A stretch of DNA of 64,000 nt from Ahrensia kielensis DSM 5890 (GCF_000374465.1 NZ_KB894529.1:582355-646354), one strand, 5' to 3'. Shown: positions 48,279 through 57,804, numbered from the stretch's first letter. Program-made: numbers and translations. The notes: generated from the sequence alone by a model not told the origin.

Positions 48279-48413
48279 GTTGTTTTGCCCCCTAGAGACC
48301 GCCGTCAATATGTGGACTTGGAGAGCGGCCGCACCATGGGAAGCCAGCTGCTGCTTCCATGATGAGCGTCACAGCAGTCGAAAGCATATCAAAAACGCGA
48401 CAAGACCCGCTAT

Positions 48414-48450
48414 GCCTCGGCGCTTTTAGCGCCGGGGCATTTTGTTTTAT
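48414..48450 (+). terminator. strong GC hairpin with T-rich tail
   Basis: GCCTCGGCGC (48414-48423) pairs with GCGCCGGGGC (48429-48438), one G-T pair, loop of five, followed by ATTTTGTTTT. It is oriented to end plus-strand transcription 130 bases after the aldo/keto reductase, and also lies just past the end of the minus-strand barrel relic. Confidence 0.75.
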
Positions 48451-48463
48451 AGCGATCTATGGC

Positions 48464-48679
48464 TTAGAAGCGCATGCCATATGTGACATTGACAGATGCT
48501 TTGGCTTTATTGCCAAAATCGCCCTGCCCAACTTTGAGAACGCCGGACAAAGTGCTGTTCTGGCCAAACCCATGCGAATAGCCAACCAATGCGAAGCCAC
48601 GGTTGGTGTTGCGCGGCAATGCGCTGGTCTCTTTGCTAAATGGAAGCCGTCCACACGTGGTAATAACCTCGATAGATTT
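48464..48679 (-). pseudogene. C-terminal relic of an outer-membrane beta-barrel (autotransporter-type) gene
   Basis: In a frame different from the overlapping ATPase extension, about 70 codons end in [15 protein letters not shown] and a TAA at 48464. The alternating pattern ([21 protein letters not shown]) and the terminal phenylalanine after YGMR are marks of a last barrel strand recognised by the Bam machinery. An in-frame TAG at 48680 and foreign sequence beyond mean only the 3' end survives. The host gene was probably cut when the foreign block arrived. Confidence 0.6.
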
Positions 48680-48700
48680 CTATCGGTTTCCAATGCAAAA

Positions 48701-48712
48701 TTTGCAACAGAG
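48701..48712. mobile_element. possible IS6-family terminal sequence
   Basis: TTTGCAACAGAG equals 12 of 14 bases of the terminal inverted repeat of IS6-family elements (reverse complement CTCTGTTGCAAA). It lies at the junction between the barrel relic and the foreign ATPase gene. No transposase is left, and a match this short can be chance. Confidence 0.3.
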
Positions 48713-49790
48713 ATCACCAGATTTTGCACACTCCCTGTCCGATGCCAACCTCTTCGTGATTCAAAGCGCTTGCGCTCAACTTTCGTGTTCGACCGTCGGC
48801 ACTTTCCAACCATGTCCATTTCACCTGCGAAATGACATCGCGCGCTGATTTCACCAATCTTGCGAACCGGCGGCGGCGTTGACCGGCAGATGTCGCGCGC
48901 ATTGGAACAGCGGGGATGGAACGGACAGCCAGAGGGAGGAAAGATCGGGTTCAGCACCTCGCCTTCCAGCACAATCACCTCGCGGTTACGCCGTTTCGGG
49001 TCGGGCAGGGGCACGGCCGAGAGCAGGGCAACGGTATAAGGGTGCTTGGGGTTGCGAAACACTTCGTCGGGCGGGCCCTCCTCGACCACCTGGCCTAGGT
49101 ACATCACGATCACCCGATCTGAGATATGTCGCACCACTGACAGGTCATGTGCAATGAAAAGATAGGCTAGCCCCAGCTTGTCCTGCAAATTCTTTAGCAG
49201 GTTCACCACCTGCGCCTGCACCGAAACATCGAGCGCCGAGACTGCTTCATCACAGACGATCACTTCAGGCTCAAGCGCCAGTGCGCGGGCGATTCCGATC
49301 CGCTGACGCTGGCCGCCAGAAAACTGATGCGGATAGCGATCGGCGTCCGAGGGATTCAGTCCGACCAGAGACAACAGTTCCGCTACACGCGCCTCGCGCT
49401 TCTCGGGGGATACGATCTCAGGAAAGACCTGCCATGGTTCGGACAGGATGCGGCGTACGGTGAAACGCGGGTCGAGCGAACTGTAGGGATCTTGGAACAC
49501 CACCTGAATATGACGGCGCAGCTTCTGCATTCCTGCTTTGGGCAGATCGAGGATATTCTGCCCATGATAGCGCACTTCCCCCCCCAGTCGGCTCATTGAG
49601 ACGCAACACGGTGCGGGCGAGACTCGATTTGCCGCAACCAGATTCGCCAACGAGACCTACAGTTTCGCCGCGGCGCAACGTGAAGCTGACATCGCGCACC
49701 GCGGCCAATGTGCGCAGCTTGCCCCCAAAAAAGCCAGGTTTGCTAAGCACATATTCCTGGCGAATGTCGCGGACCTCGAATACCGGGGTG

Positions 49791-50831
49791 TCAGTCATGG
49801 GGGATCTCCTCGGCTAGCTGACAAGCAGCGGCGTGGTTTTTTGCGACGGACCGCAGCTTTGGACGATCTATACCACAGCGCTCGGCGCGCATTTCACAGC
49901 GCGGGTGAAAGGAATACCCCTTGGGCATCCGTCCGGCGGCGGGGGGGGGCGTTCCCCCGATTGCATGCAATTTACCACTGGCGCCGTCGATCCGCGGCAT
50001 CGACTGGATCAATCCACGAGTGTAGGGGTGCGATGGGGCCTCGAAGAGGGCCGACACTGGCGCACTTTCCACTAACCGCCCAGCATACATAACCATCGCC
50101 CGATCCACCGTTTCGGCCACCAATCCGAGGTCATGGGTGATCAGCACCAGCGCCATACCATCTTCGCGCTGCAACTCTGCCAGTAATGTCATGATCTGGC
50201 GTTGCACCGTAACATCCAGCGCGGTTGTTGGCTCATCAGCGATCAGAATCTGCGGGTTCAGCGCCAACGCCGTGGCAATCATAACCCTCTGGCACATGCC
50301 ACCGGAAAACTCATGTGGGTAATTGCCAACCCGCGCCTTAGGTGAGGGAATCTTAACCCGGTCCATTAGCTCGATAGCTTTGCGCTCGGCATCGGCATGA
50401 CTACATTTACGGCGCAGGCGATAGACCTCGGAGATCTGTGTACCGACGGTCAGACTGGGGTTCAAGGCACTCATCGCGTCCTGAAAAATCATCGCAATCT
50501 TTTCGCCGCGCAGTTGTCGGCGATCGCCTTCCGGCATAGTCAGCACGTCTCGTCCGTCAAAAATCTCCTGGCCCGACACATGACCCAGAGGCGTCTTGAT
50601 TAACCCCATTATGGCTTCCAGACCGACGCTCTTGCCAGAGCCGCTTTCGCCGATGATACCCAGCGTCTCGCCAGGCGAGAGGGTCCAACTGACCCCGCCA
50701 ACCGCTCGAACAAGCCCGTGGGGAGTGTCAAAAGTCACCCGCAGATCGCGGACGTCGAGCAGCGGGGCCGAAGTCACACCTTGTGCTTCGGATGGTTGAA
50801 TGGCACGCATTATGTTCTCCTGCTCACTCAT
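49791..50831 (-). CDS. peptide/opine ABC transporter ATPase (DppD/OppD-like)
   Basis: Intact ATPase of 346 residues. Walker A is [17 protein letters not shown] near residue 57, Q-loop [19 protein letters not shown] near 110, signature [19 protein letters not shown] near 172, Walker [17 protein letters not shown] near 193, switch histidine [15 protein letters not shown]. The C-terminal oligopeptide-family domain has [20 protein letters not shown], encoded over a run of nine Gs on the plus strand that is still in frame. It overlaps the downstream ATPase by eight bases. Its partners are all broken, so it is unlikely to be functional. Confidence 0.85.
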   Translation of the reverse strand: MSEQENIMRAIQPSEAQGVTSAPLLDVRDLRVTFDTPHGLVRAVGGVSWTLSPGETLGIIGESGSGKSVGLEAIMGLIKTPLGHVSGQEIFDGRDVLTMPEGDRRQLRGEKIAMIFQDAMSALNPSLTVGTQISEVYRLRRKCSHADAERKAIELMDRVKIPSPKARVGNYPHEFSGGMCQRVMIATALALNPQILIADEPTTALDVTVQRQIMTLLAELQREDGMALVLITHDLGLVAETVDRAMVMYAGRLVESAPVSALFEAPSHPYTRGLIQSMPRIDGASGKLHAIGGTPPPAAGRMPKGYSFHPRCEMRAERCGIDRPKLRSVAKNHAAACQLAEEIPHD

Positions 50832-51788
50832 CGTCTTCGATTGACTGGTTCTTGTGGCGTGGCGGGGTTAGCCAGCGCCAGCGCTGTACTGGATCGGTGA
50901 TCGCCCGCGCCCAGGCAGCGACGAGGTTCAACGCCAGAGCGGTCAGGAAGATCGCAGCCCCTGGCATGACCACTAGCCACCAAGCGGAACTGATGTATCC
51001 CCGTCCCCGCGCGATCATCAACCCCCAAGAGGATTGCGGCGCCTGCACCCCGAAGCCGTGGAACGAAAGCGACGCTTCCGACAGGATCAACACCGCGATT
51101 TCCAGCGTGAAGAGCACGATCAGCGGGGAGACCATGTTGGGCAACAGATGCGTCAGGATGATCCGAGTATCGCTGGCACCAATGGCGCGAGCTGCGGTGA
51201 TATAGGTGTGCTGCTGGTGGTTCAGCGTCAGCGACCGCGCCATGCGGGCAAAGACCATCCAGTGCAGAAGCGTGAAAATGAGGATCAGGTTACCAAAGCC
51301 GGGCCCGATCGCGAACAGGATGAACAGCGCGATCAAGAGCGAGGGCAGCGCCATCATGCCGTCCACCGCGCGCATCAAAAGGTCTTCCAGCAAGCCACGA
51401 TAGAACCCGGCGAGAACCCCCAGCGTGATGCCGACAACGCCAGAGCAAAATGCACCCAAAAGGCCGATAGACATCGACACGCGGGCGCCATGCATCAGCC
51501 GCGAATACAGGTCGCGCCCCAACTCATCAGTGCCCAGCAGGTGAAAGCCGGCGTCTCGCGCTGTGCCAAATGGTGCTATGAACCGCGCGCCCAAGTTAGC
51601 CCTGTTAGGATCATATGGTGCGAGGAAATCTGCCCGGCAACGCCGATCAGCAACAGCGCAAGGAATATCGCCGCAATAAAGGCCACCCAGTCGCGTATTA
51701 GCGCGCTTAAATAGGCCCGCCCAGTGATCGAAGCGGCACGGTCGCGATCTTCCCCCTGCGGGACCTCGTTTGTTTGAACGGCGCTCAT
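50824..51788 (-). pseudogene. peptide/opine ABC transporter permease (DppC-like), frameshifted
   Basis: The gene starts MSAVQTNEVPQGEDRDRAAS at 51788 and keeps its first membrane helix (AFIAAIFLALLLIGVAGQ). Near 51640 the frame shifts: the next expected segment, DFLAPYDPNRANLGARF, is present one frame away. The remaining 256 codons are clean and contain GFHLLGTDELGRDLYSRLM, the EAA loop AARAIGASDTRIILTHLLPN, and SEASLSFHGFGVQAPQSSWG. One single-base indel explains the break. It lies between the DppB-like and DppD-like genes. Confidence 0.82.
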
Positions 51789-52673
51789 GCTCGTCCCCCT
51801 CGATTGTCCATCTGGATACGCGGGTTCAACACCGTATAGGCAAAGTCCACAGCCAGGTTTACGAAGATGACCAGCGCGGCCACCACACAGATACCCGCCT
51901 GCACCATCGGCAGGTCGCGATCGGAATTGAGGCGTTTTTGAGCGCATGCACAAAGACCACGCGCCATTCTGGTACGCCCTTGGCACGTGCAGCGGAAATA
52001 TAGGGTTTTGACAACTCGTCCAGCATAGCGCTGCGTACCACTTGGGAAATCCGTCCTAGAGGCCGCGCGGCCAGTGTCAAAGCTGGCAGAATAAAGTGTT
52101 GCCATGTGCCAAAGCCGCCAGTGGGTAGAAGGCCTAAGTGCACGCTGAAAATGATGATCAGGATCAGGCCTAGCCAGAACTGCACCAGCGAGACCGAGCC
52201 CAGCGAGATTACATTGACCAGGTTATCTATCCACGACCGCGGATGCATCGCCGCAAGGCAACCCAGCACCACGGCGAGTGAAAAAGCAAATACCAAGGAG
52301 GCTTCCCCAGCATAAAGGTCGCGGGCAAGCGGCTCAGTACGATAGGCAGCACTGGTGTGCCCTCTGAACGTAAGGCATCCGATGGCATCATCGAAAAGCC
52401 ATAGCGGAAACTAACCCCGAAATCGCCGTGCATCAATTCGCTCAAAAAAACCAAGTATTGCTGCCAGATAGGCTCGTTCAGTCCGAGATTTTCGCGCAAC
52501 TGGTCAAGCGCGGTTTCGCTGGCGCTAGTTCCCAACATAATAAGCGCTGGGTCGCCAATGATACGACCGACGACGAAGACGAAGACGAAGACGAAGACGA
52601 AGACGAAGGAGATCAAGAAAAATAGCAGTGTCAATGACTGCATGAAACGTCTGAGCAGGTATGGCATCGGCAA
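51785..52673 (-). pseudogene. peptide/opine ABC transporter permease (DppB-like), two breaks and an internal deletion
   Basis: The N-terminus (MPMPYLLRRFMQSLTLLFFL) leads into an expanded FVFVFVFVF stretch, then GDPALIMLGTSASETALDQL and ENLGLNEPIWQQYLVFLSEL, typical DppB. After LPATFML the frame shifts near 52300, and the middle continues as FAFSLAVVLGCLAAMHPR and AARAKGVPEWRVVFVHALKN. At about 51930 NASIP joins directly to DRDLPMVQAGICVVAALVIF in another frame; the roughly 45 residues normally between them (the LxxG-VxVE-VFxxPGIG region) are missing. That is a true deletion, so this permease is dead. Confidence 0.82.
52572..52607 (+). repeat. hexanucleotide microsatellite (GACGAA)x6 inside the dppB-like pseudogene
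   Basis: Six perfect tandem copies of GACGAA. On the coding strand each copy is TTC GTC, so the repeat adds alternating Phe-Val to the first membrane helix without changing frame. Copy number could change by slippage. Confidence 0.9.
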
Positions 52674-52736
52674 AACCTTGGTTGAAGTCAGTGTGGCGCG
52701 GAACGCAAGGGGCGGTCCGCGCAGGACGTGTCTGGC

Positions 52737-54285
52737 TTATTGTTTTGGCGTCACATTCACCGCGAGGAACCTGTGGTCGACCCCGAAGGTGTAGGTGTAC
52801 TGGTCGCTGATCAGATATCCCTTGTCGAGTAGTGCCATTGGGATGATCGGGTATTGCTCGTAGAGAAAGCCCACAAGTTCCTTAAGCGCCGCATCGCGTT
52901 CGTTACCTGACAAGGTCAACGCGGTAGCCAGTTTGATATCGAACTCTGGGTTGCAATGGACCGAGGATCGCGAGGGATCGTCGATGTTAGGACACGCGTA
53001 GTTGCCTAACTCGCCGGAGGCATTCTGCTTCACATGCACCTGCATCATAGCACGGGGAGCTTCTTCGGCATAGCCCTTGATACGGACCCGTGGGTTGAAG
53101 ACGTCCGGAAGCTGCACGTTGATTTCGGTTTTGATGCCTACCTGATCAAGAAAGAAGCCGATCGCCTCGGTCATCGAGCCAACTCGCGGCGTGCTGCTGC
53201 GTCTTACGACTTCCACAACCAGTCCATCGGCGCGGGCCTCTTCCACAAGCCGAAGAGCGAGGTCGGGGTTGTATTCGTATTGCGACAGATCCTCATTAAA
53301 GCCCAGCATGTCAGGCGTACCCAGTTGGCCTTGTGGAACAGAGGCGAGACCAATCAGATCCGCGATTCCTTCGTAGTCCAGCGCGTGAAAGATCGCCCTG
53401 CGCAGCCGCATGTCCTGTAGTGCGGGATGAGCGTGCATGGATTGATCAAGCCGTCCGTAAAGATAAGCATCCGAAGGGCCTGTGACACAAGTATAGCCGT
53501 CATTATTCTCGGCTGCTAAACAGTCCTCAGGCGACGGATTGGTGGCCAGATGCGCCTCGCCAGCGCGAACCATCGCATTGCGGGCCGATCCTTCTGGGTG
53601 AAAGATGAAGCGCAAGCTTTCGAACTGGGGCTTAGCTTCTCCATAGGCATTCTCGGCGGCCAGACCCCACCAATCGGGGTTGACGTTGGCAGTCCAATAT
53701 TGCCCGCGCACCCATTCGTCAAAGAAATACGGTCCAGTACCGATCGGATGGCTGAAATGCTCCGCTGGGCGCTCATCGATCTGTTTGGCCGAGGAGATGC
53801 CGGTGAGAGTAAGTCGAAACTCCAGCATCGGGTCCGGTTCGGTCGAAGTCCACGCCGTCAAGCGGACCGGTTGCTTTGGCGCTCATCACGCCGGGACTGG
53901 CATATTCTTGAATGGTGAAGGAGCTGTCTGGGTTCCAGACAAAACTGACGGCGGTTGCGACGGCCTCGGCGGTCATGTCGGTTCCATCGTGAAACTTGAC
54001 GCCTTCACGCAGGGTGACGCGGACAGTCTTATCATCCACACGGCCCCACGAAGCGGCCAGAACCGGAATGTATTCGCCGGTTTTCGAGTCGGTCGCGATT
54101 AATGGCTCCAGCACATTGCGCAGGCCGGGCGCGTTGATTTCTTTGTAGGCGCCCTGGGCCGCCAGATCCTGCGGCTCCTGATGAACCGCAATCACGAATT
54201 CCCCTGCCGGGGCAGCCAGAGCGGAGCTCGGGGCAAGCGCCACCTGCGCCACAATCAAAGTAAGTACCGATAATTTATGTCCCAT
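52737..54285 (-). pseudogene. peptide/opine ABC transporter periplasmic binding protein (SBP_bac_5), frameshifted
   Basis: Starts at ATG 54285 after GGGAGGAAG; signal peptide MGHKLSVLTLIVAQVALA followed by SALAAP. The first half has LRNVLEPLIATDSKTGEYIP and LREGVKFHDGTDMTAEAVA, the family-5 signature. Near 53860 the frame moves from KATGPLDGVDF to AWTSTEPDPMLEFRL. The second half is clean: GTGPYFFDEWVRGQYW, LQDMRLRRAIFHALDYEGIA, and a normal end at TPKQ. One indel inactivates it. First gene of the minus-strand transporter operon, with the double operator upstream. Confidence 0.82.
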
Positions 54286-54357
54286 GCAAATCTTCCTCCC
54301 GAAGTTTCTGGCCAGCGCTGGCCTGATTGATCGGAGACTACAAGAAGATAAATGTTC

Positions 54358-54373
54358 TTGCAAGGGCTTGCAA
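54358..54373. promoter_or_regulatory. LacI-type operator in the foreign block, copy 1
   Basis: TTGCAAGGGCTTGCAA has perfect 7-base arms around GG, in the divergent gap between the binding-protein and kinase genes. It has the layout of LacI-family sites, and a LacI gene is 1.5 kb away in the same block. Confidence 0.6.
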
Positions 54374-54441
54374 AAAATTGCAATGAGTATTGTTAAAAGT
54401 ACCAGCAAATAACATTGTTAGAGATACAATCTCACAATACA

Positions 54442-54455
54442 TGCAAAGGCTTGCA
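54442..54455. promoter_or_regulatory. LacI-type operator in the foreign block, copy 2
   Basis: TGCAAAGGCTTGCA differs at one base from the matching part of copy 1 (54359-54372). The two copies are 83 bases apart, close to eight helical turns, so a tetramer or two dimers could loop the promoter region between the divergent genes. Confidence 0.5.
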
Positions 54456-54468
54456 AGCAGAAGCAACT

Positions 54469-55070
54469 ATGAGCGATGGATTGATTGTCGTAATCTGTGG
54501 AGATTCTGGGGCTGGAAAATCGACCACGACCAGCCTATTAGCGAAGAGGGGTTTACCCCCTATTCTCTTTCCGCTTTTCTGCGGGACGAAGCCAAAGCCG
54601 CAATTGACACCCCCACTCGCGAGCAGGCGCAGTTGCACGGCAAGAACCAGCAGCTCAAGCACGGCAACCACTATTATGCCAGTGTCCTGATCCAGAACAC
54701 CGACCTGATGGAGCAGCGCAAGGCCGTCATCGACGGCCTGCGAAACCACGATGAACTCGACCATTTGCGCAAAATCGCGGAAGAAAAGGGCTTGAAGCTG
54801 GTTCTTCTCGCTCTCATACTTGACACCGAAAGCCGTTTTCAACGTGTTCAAGGACGGGCTCGAGTCGGGGACCCGTCTGCATTGGATCACTTTCGCAAAG
54901 ATGACATGCGGTCGAATGGTGCCGACGGAAAACTTCAGAACAATGCAGAGCTTATCGCCTCGACGGATGTGCGAATTAAGAACGACGGCGATCTCGACAC
55001 GCTGCGTAGCAACCTGCGAGCCGCTTTGGCGCAGGCCGTCGCGATGAACGAAAGACAGGATAGCGAATGA
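54469..55070 (+). pseudogene. P-loop kinase-like protein, frameshifted
   Basis: Starts MSDGLIVVICGDSGAGKSTT at 54469, with Walker A GDSGAGKS at residues 10-17 or so. In the run AGAGGGG near 54546 one G is missing; restoring it gives LLAKRGFTPYSLSAFLRDEA and then 170 clean codons (HYYASVLIQNTDLMEQRKAV, LDTESRFQRVQGRA, NNAELIASTDVRIKNDGDLD) to TGA at 55070. The whole resembles a small nucleotide or dephospho-CoA-kinase-like fold, with a late NDGDLD-type segment. The substrate is unknown. Its stop overlaps the phosphatase ATG as ATGA. Confidence 0.7.
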
Positions 55071-55854
55071 CCCTCGCAATAGCAGACACGCTTGAAGCGC
55101 GGTGCCGCACCGCCTGTGAAATCGTAAGCGAGGCCGGGGGACTTGCCTCGCGGCCTTTCGCGACAGAGGCAGACTTTCGGTGCAAACTAAAGGCACCCAG
55201 GACTGGGTGACTAACGTCGATCTGGAGGTCGAAGCACTAATTCGCAATCGATTGGGCCAGGCCTATCCGGCAGATGTGATCGTAGGTGAGGAAACCGCCC
55301 ACGATCCTTCCAGCGGCAATACCGCTTGGATTATAGACCCGATCGATGGCACCACCTGTTTCATGCTGGGTCTGCCGCAATGGTGCGTGGTGCTGACCTA
55401 TACGGTGTATGCAGAGCCGGTAGTCTCTGCCATCGTAACGCTGGTCATGGATGAACTATATCATGCCACCAAAGGCGGCGGCGCCTTTCTGAATGACACT
55501 CCGATCCGTGTAACCGATGCCACAACCATCGGTGCTGGGCTAATCTCAGTTGGTGCGAACGAGCATGGTGATCCACACAAATCCGCGGCTTTCATCGGCA
55601 AACTCGTGGCCGATGGCGGCATGTATATCCGCGCCGGCGCCTGTGCTTTGGGGCTTTGTTATGTGGCGGCTGGACGGCTTCTAGCGGCTTATGAGCCAAA
55701 GGTGTCGCCTTGGGATGATTTGGCTGGCATGCTGTTGGTGCGCGAGGCTGGTGGACAGACCAACGCCTTTGCCCAGACGTTGGCTTCAGCCAACAAACGA
55801 TCGGTCCTAGCCGCAGCGCCGGGGATATGGAACGCAGTGTCACCTCTTTACTAA
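55067..55854 (+). pseudogene. inositol-monophosphatase-family phosphatase, frameshifted
   Basis: The gene starts at ATG 55067, overlapping the kinase stop. The first 35 codons (MTLAIADTLEARCRTACEIV) are in one frame; near 55170 it shifts to LSVQTKGTQDWVTNVDLEVE and stays clean to 55854. Metal ligands are present in the second frame: VGEETA, WIIDPIDGTTCFMLGLPQW (DPIDGTT signature) and PKVSPWDDLAGMLLVREAGG. A GTG at 55180 could give a shortened protein lacking the first helix. Opine operons such as acc of Agrobacterium also pair a peptide-type ABC transporter with a phosphatase of this family. Confidence 0.78.
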
Positions 55855-55857
55855 GCC

Positions 55858-55869
55858 GAAACCGTTTGC
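55858..55869. promoter_or_regulatory. possible LacI autoregulatory site
   Basis: GAAACCGTTTGC is an imperfect palindrome with central CG, of the general LacI/GalR form, 34 bases before the lacI-family ATG. It differs from the two TTGCAAGG-type sites, so it may bind another LacI-family protein or be chance. Confidence 0.25.
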
Positions 55870-55903
55870 GCCGACTGTGAAATGCATTATATGGTCGAGG
55901 ATC

Positions 55904-56950
55904 ATGAAAGAAACTACTGACACAGCCTCAGAACGGAACGCCAATCGCGTCACGGCACAGAATGTCGCCCGCGCGGCGGGCGTTTCGCTGTCAGCGGTTT
56001 CGCGCGTGTTCACCCCCGGCGCCAGCGTGTCGGCCAAGATGCGCGTGCGAGTGATGGATGCCGCAGACAAGCTGGGCTATCAGCCCAACGTGCTGGCCCG
56101 CAGCCTAATGACCCAGAGGACAAACCTCGTCGGTGTGATCCTCGCCAACTTCAAGAACCCTGTCTATCTGACCGTGCTCGATCATTTCACCCGTGCGTTA
56201 CAGGCACGCGGATTTCGGACCCTTTTGTTGAACGTCTCAGACGGTCAGGATCTGGAAGAGATGGCTCGGCTTGTCCTGCAATACAGCGTTGACGGGCTTG
56301 TCGTCTCGGCGGGCGCAATCTCTCCGCATATCACCGAACAATGTTGCAAGCGGCGCATTCCGCTGGTGGCTTTTGCCCGCCGCCCGCGCCGCGCCAACTT
56401 GCATGTGGTCTGTGCTGACAGTGTCGCCGGAGGGAGGTTGGCAGGAGCGCGACTGCTGCAATCGAGACACAAGCGGTTCGGCCTCTTAACCGGCCCGGCC
56501 AACGCCTCTACCGCAATCGAACGCGGGAAGGGCTTTTACGCGGCAATTGAGGAAGCAGGGAGTTCGGTCATTTCGATGGCACACTCGCGCGAATACTCCT
56601 ACAGCGCTGGGGTCGACAGCGCGCGCGAATTGCTCGGTCGACCGGACAGGCCTAACGCGATCTTTTGCGCCAACGATCTGCTCGCCATGGCGTTGATGGA
56701 TGTGGCCCGGTACGAATTCGGCCTGACCTTGCCGGATGAGTTGTCGGTTATTGGTTTCGATGACGTTGATCTGGCTGCGGCGGCCTCTTACCAATTGTCG
56801 ACGATCCGCCAGCCTCTGGAGGCCATGGTACAAGAGACGGTGGATATTCTCAGCCATCGGATCAATATTTGGTCAGAGGGATGGGAAACCCGGCAACTTG
56901 CTTGTGTGGCTGTCGACCGCACATCCATCGCCCTCGCCCCTTCAGACTAG
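55904..56950 (+). CDS. LacI-family regulator of the foreign block
   Basis: Intact repressor of 348 residues from ATG at 55904. The HTH is TAQNVARAAGVSLSAVSRVF near residues 15-34, followed by KMRVRVMDAADKLGYQPNVLARSL. The sensor domain shows GVILANFKNPVYLTVLDHFT, FGLLTGPANASTAIERGKGF and SVIGFDDVDLAAAASYQLST. High G+C, like the rest of the block. It is the only clearly intact regulator there and the natural binder of the paired operators at 54358 and 54442. Confidence 0.9.
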   Translation: MKETTDTASERNANRVTAQNVARAAGVSLSAVSRVFTPGASVSAKMRVRVMDAADKLGYQPNVLARSLMTQRTNLVGVILANFKNPVYLTVLDHFTRALQARGFRTLLLNVSDGQDLEEMARLVLQYSVDGLVVSAGAISPHITEQCCKRRIPLVAFARRPRRANLHVVCADSVAGGRLAGARLLQSRHKRFGLLTGPANASTAIERGKGFYAAIEEAGSSVISMAHSREYSYSAGVDSARELLGRPDRPNAIFCANDLLAMALMDVARYEFGLTLPDELSVIGFDDVDLAAAASYQLSTIRQPLEAMVQETVDILSHRINIWSEGWETRQLACVAVDRTSIALAPSD

Positions 56951-57014
56951 GCGCCCAAACAACACCTCACACACTCGAAACTTCATCGCGCATGACGCGT
57001 AAAGGTGCCCGCAC

Positions 57015-57761
57015 ATGGAAACACTCGGATTATTTCTACTCGCCTCGCTGATCGTCGGAGCATCTAAGGGCGGACTGGCCTCGGCCGGTGCGCTGGCAGT
57101 GCCTATCCTTTCGATCTGGATGGATCCGCTGATGGCAGCGGGGGCGCTGCTTCCGATCTTTATCATCAGCGACGCAATGGGCGTCTGGCTCTATCGGAAA
57201 GAATTTTCGCGGAAGAATGTGCTGCTGCTGATTCCTGCTGGTCTGGGCGGTGTTATTCTGGCGACCTTTCTGGCGCCCTATGTCTCATCGACCTATGCGG
57301 AACTGGCGGCCGGACTTATAGGGCTGTTTTATTGTGGACATGCCCTGCACAAGAAGCTGCGCGGTCAGGATCCGGTGGCGCCGTTCGATCCAATCAAAGG
57401 TGTTCTCTGGGGCATAATAACCGGGATTACCAGCTTCATTTCCCATACTGGCGCGCCGCCGTTCCAGAGTTTTGTCCAGCCGCAAAAACTGCCAAGTTTG
57501 CAATACGCCGGAACTAACACGCTGGTATTTGCGGCTATCAACCTGTTCAAGCTGCCCGCCTACTCTGCTGTCGGCCTGTTTGCCAAGATTCATGTCCCAA
57601 CTGTGCTGGCGATGGCAGTGGTGGCATCGATGGGCGCAGTTCTAGGCAGGTGGCTGGTGCAATGGTTGCCCCAGCAGGTCTTTACCCTGGTAATTCAACT
57701 TTTGTTGTTCGTTGTATCTTCTTACCTTGTCATCAAAGCACTTGGTCATTTAATCGACTAG
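57015..57761 (+). CDS. TauE/SafE-family sulfite/organic-anion exporter
   Basis: Membrane protein of 248 residues with about seven to eight hydrophobic segments. The duplicated TauE motif is seen as FLLASLIVGASKGGLASAGALAVP near residue 6 and GIITGITSFISHTGAPPFQSFV near 134. This family exports sulfite, sulfoacetate and related anions or imports them in some cases. It lies 64 bases after lacI and appears intact, high in G+C. Its last codon is 18 bases before the recombinase relic region begins to look foreign to it. Confidence 0.88.
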   Translation: METLGLFLLASLIVGASKGGLASAGALAVPILSIWMDPLMAAGALLPIFIISDAMGVWLYRKEFSRKNVLLLIPAGLGGVILATFLAPYVSSTYAELAAGLIGLFYCGHALHKKLRGQDPVAPFDPIKGVLWGIITGITSFISHTGAPPFQSFVQPQKLPSLQYAGTNTLVFAAINLFKLPAYSAVGLFAKIHVPTVLAMAVVASMGAVLGRWLVQWLPQQVFTLVIQLLLFVVSSYLVIKALGHLID

Positions 57762-57804
57762 GGGCTGAAACAATCTTAGCTTTGCAAACCTCGTCGTCGT
57801 CGGA

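Larger units (their letters stand above)
48457..49798 (-). pseudogene. peptide/opine ABC transporter ATPase (DppF/OppF-like), frameshifted and chimeric
   Basis: The N-terminal part starts [20 protein letters not shown] at 49798 and has Walker [21 protein letters not shown] near residue 54. An 8-G run on the coding strand (49578-49585) then breaks the frame; with 7 Gs it would read [19 protein letters not shown]. The rest, in the other frame, has [34 protein letters not shown] and [11 protein letters not shown]..., then the family's usual C-terminal [17 protein letters not shown]. The final 110 residues or so have no relation to the family and read through the junction into the barrel relic, so the true C-terminus and stop are lost. 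Confidence 0.8.

Noticed and set aside
48300..48900. Search for a direct repeat of the tRNA-Arg 3' end (attL) at the left border
   Set aside because: No segment resembling GTTCGAATCGCGACGGGTGC is visible there.
52572..52607. Tandem repeat considered as a CRISPR or attachment-site remnant
   Set aside because: The unit is six bases with no spacers and sits in frame within a coding sequence.
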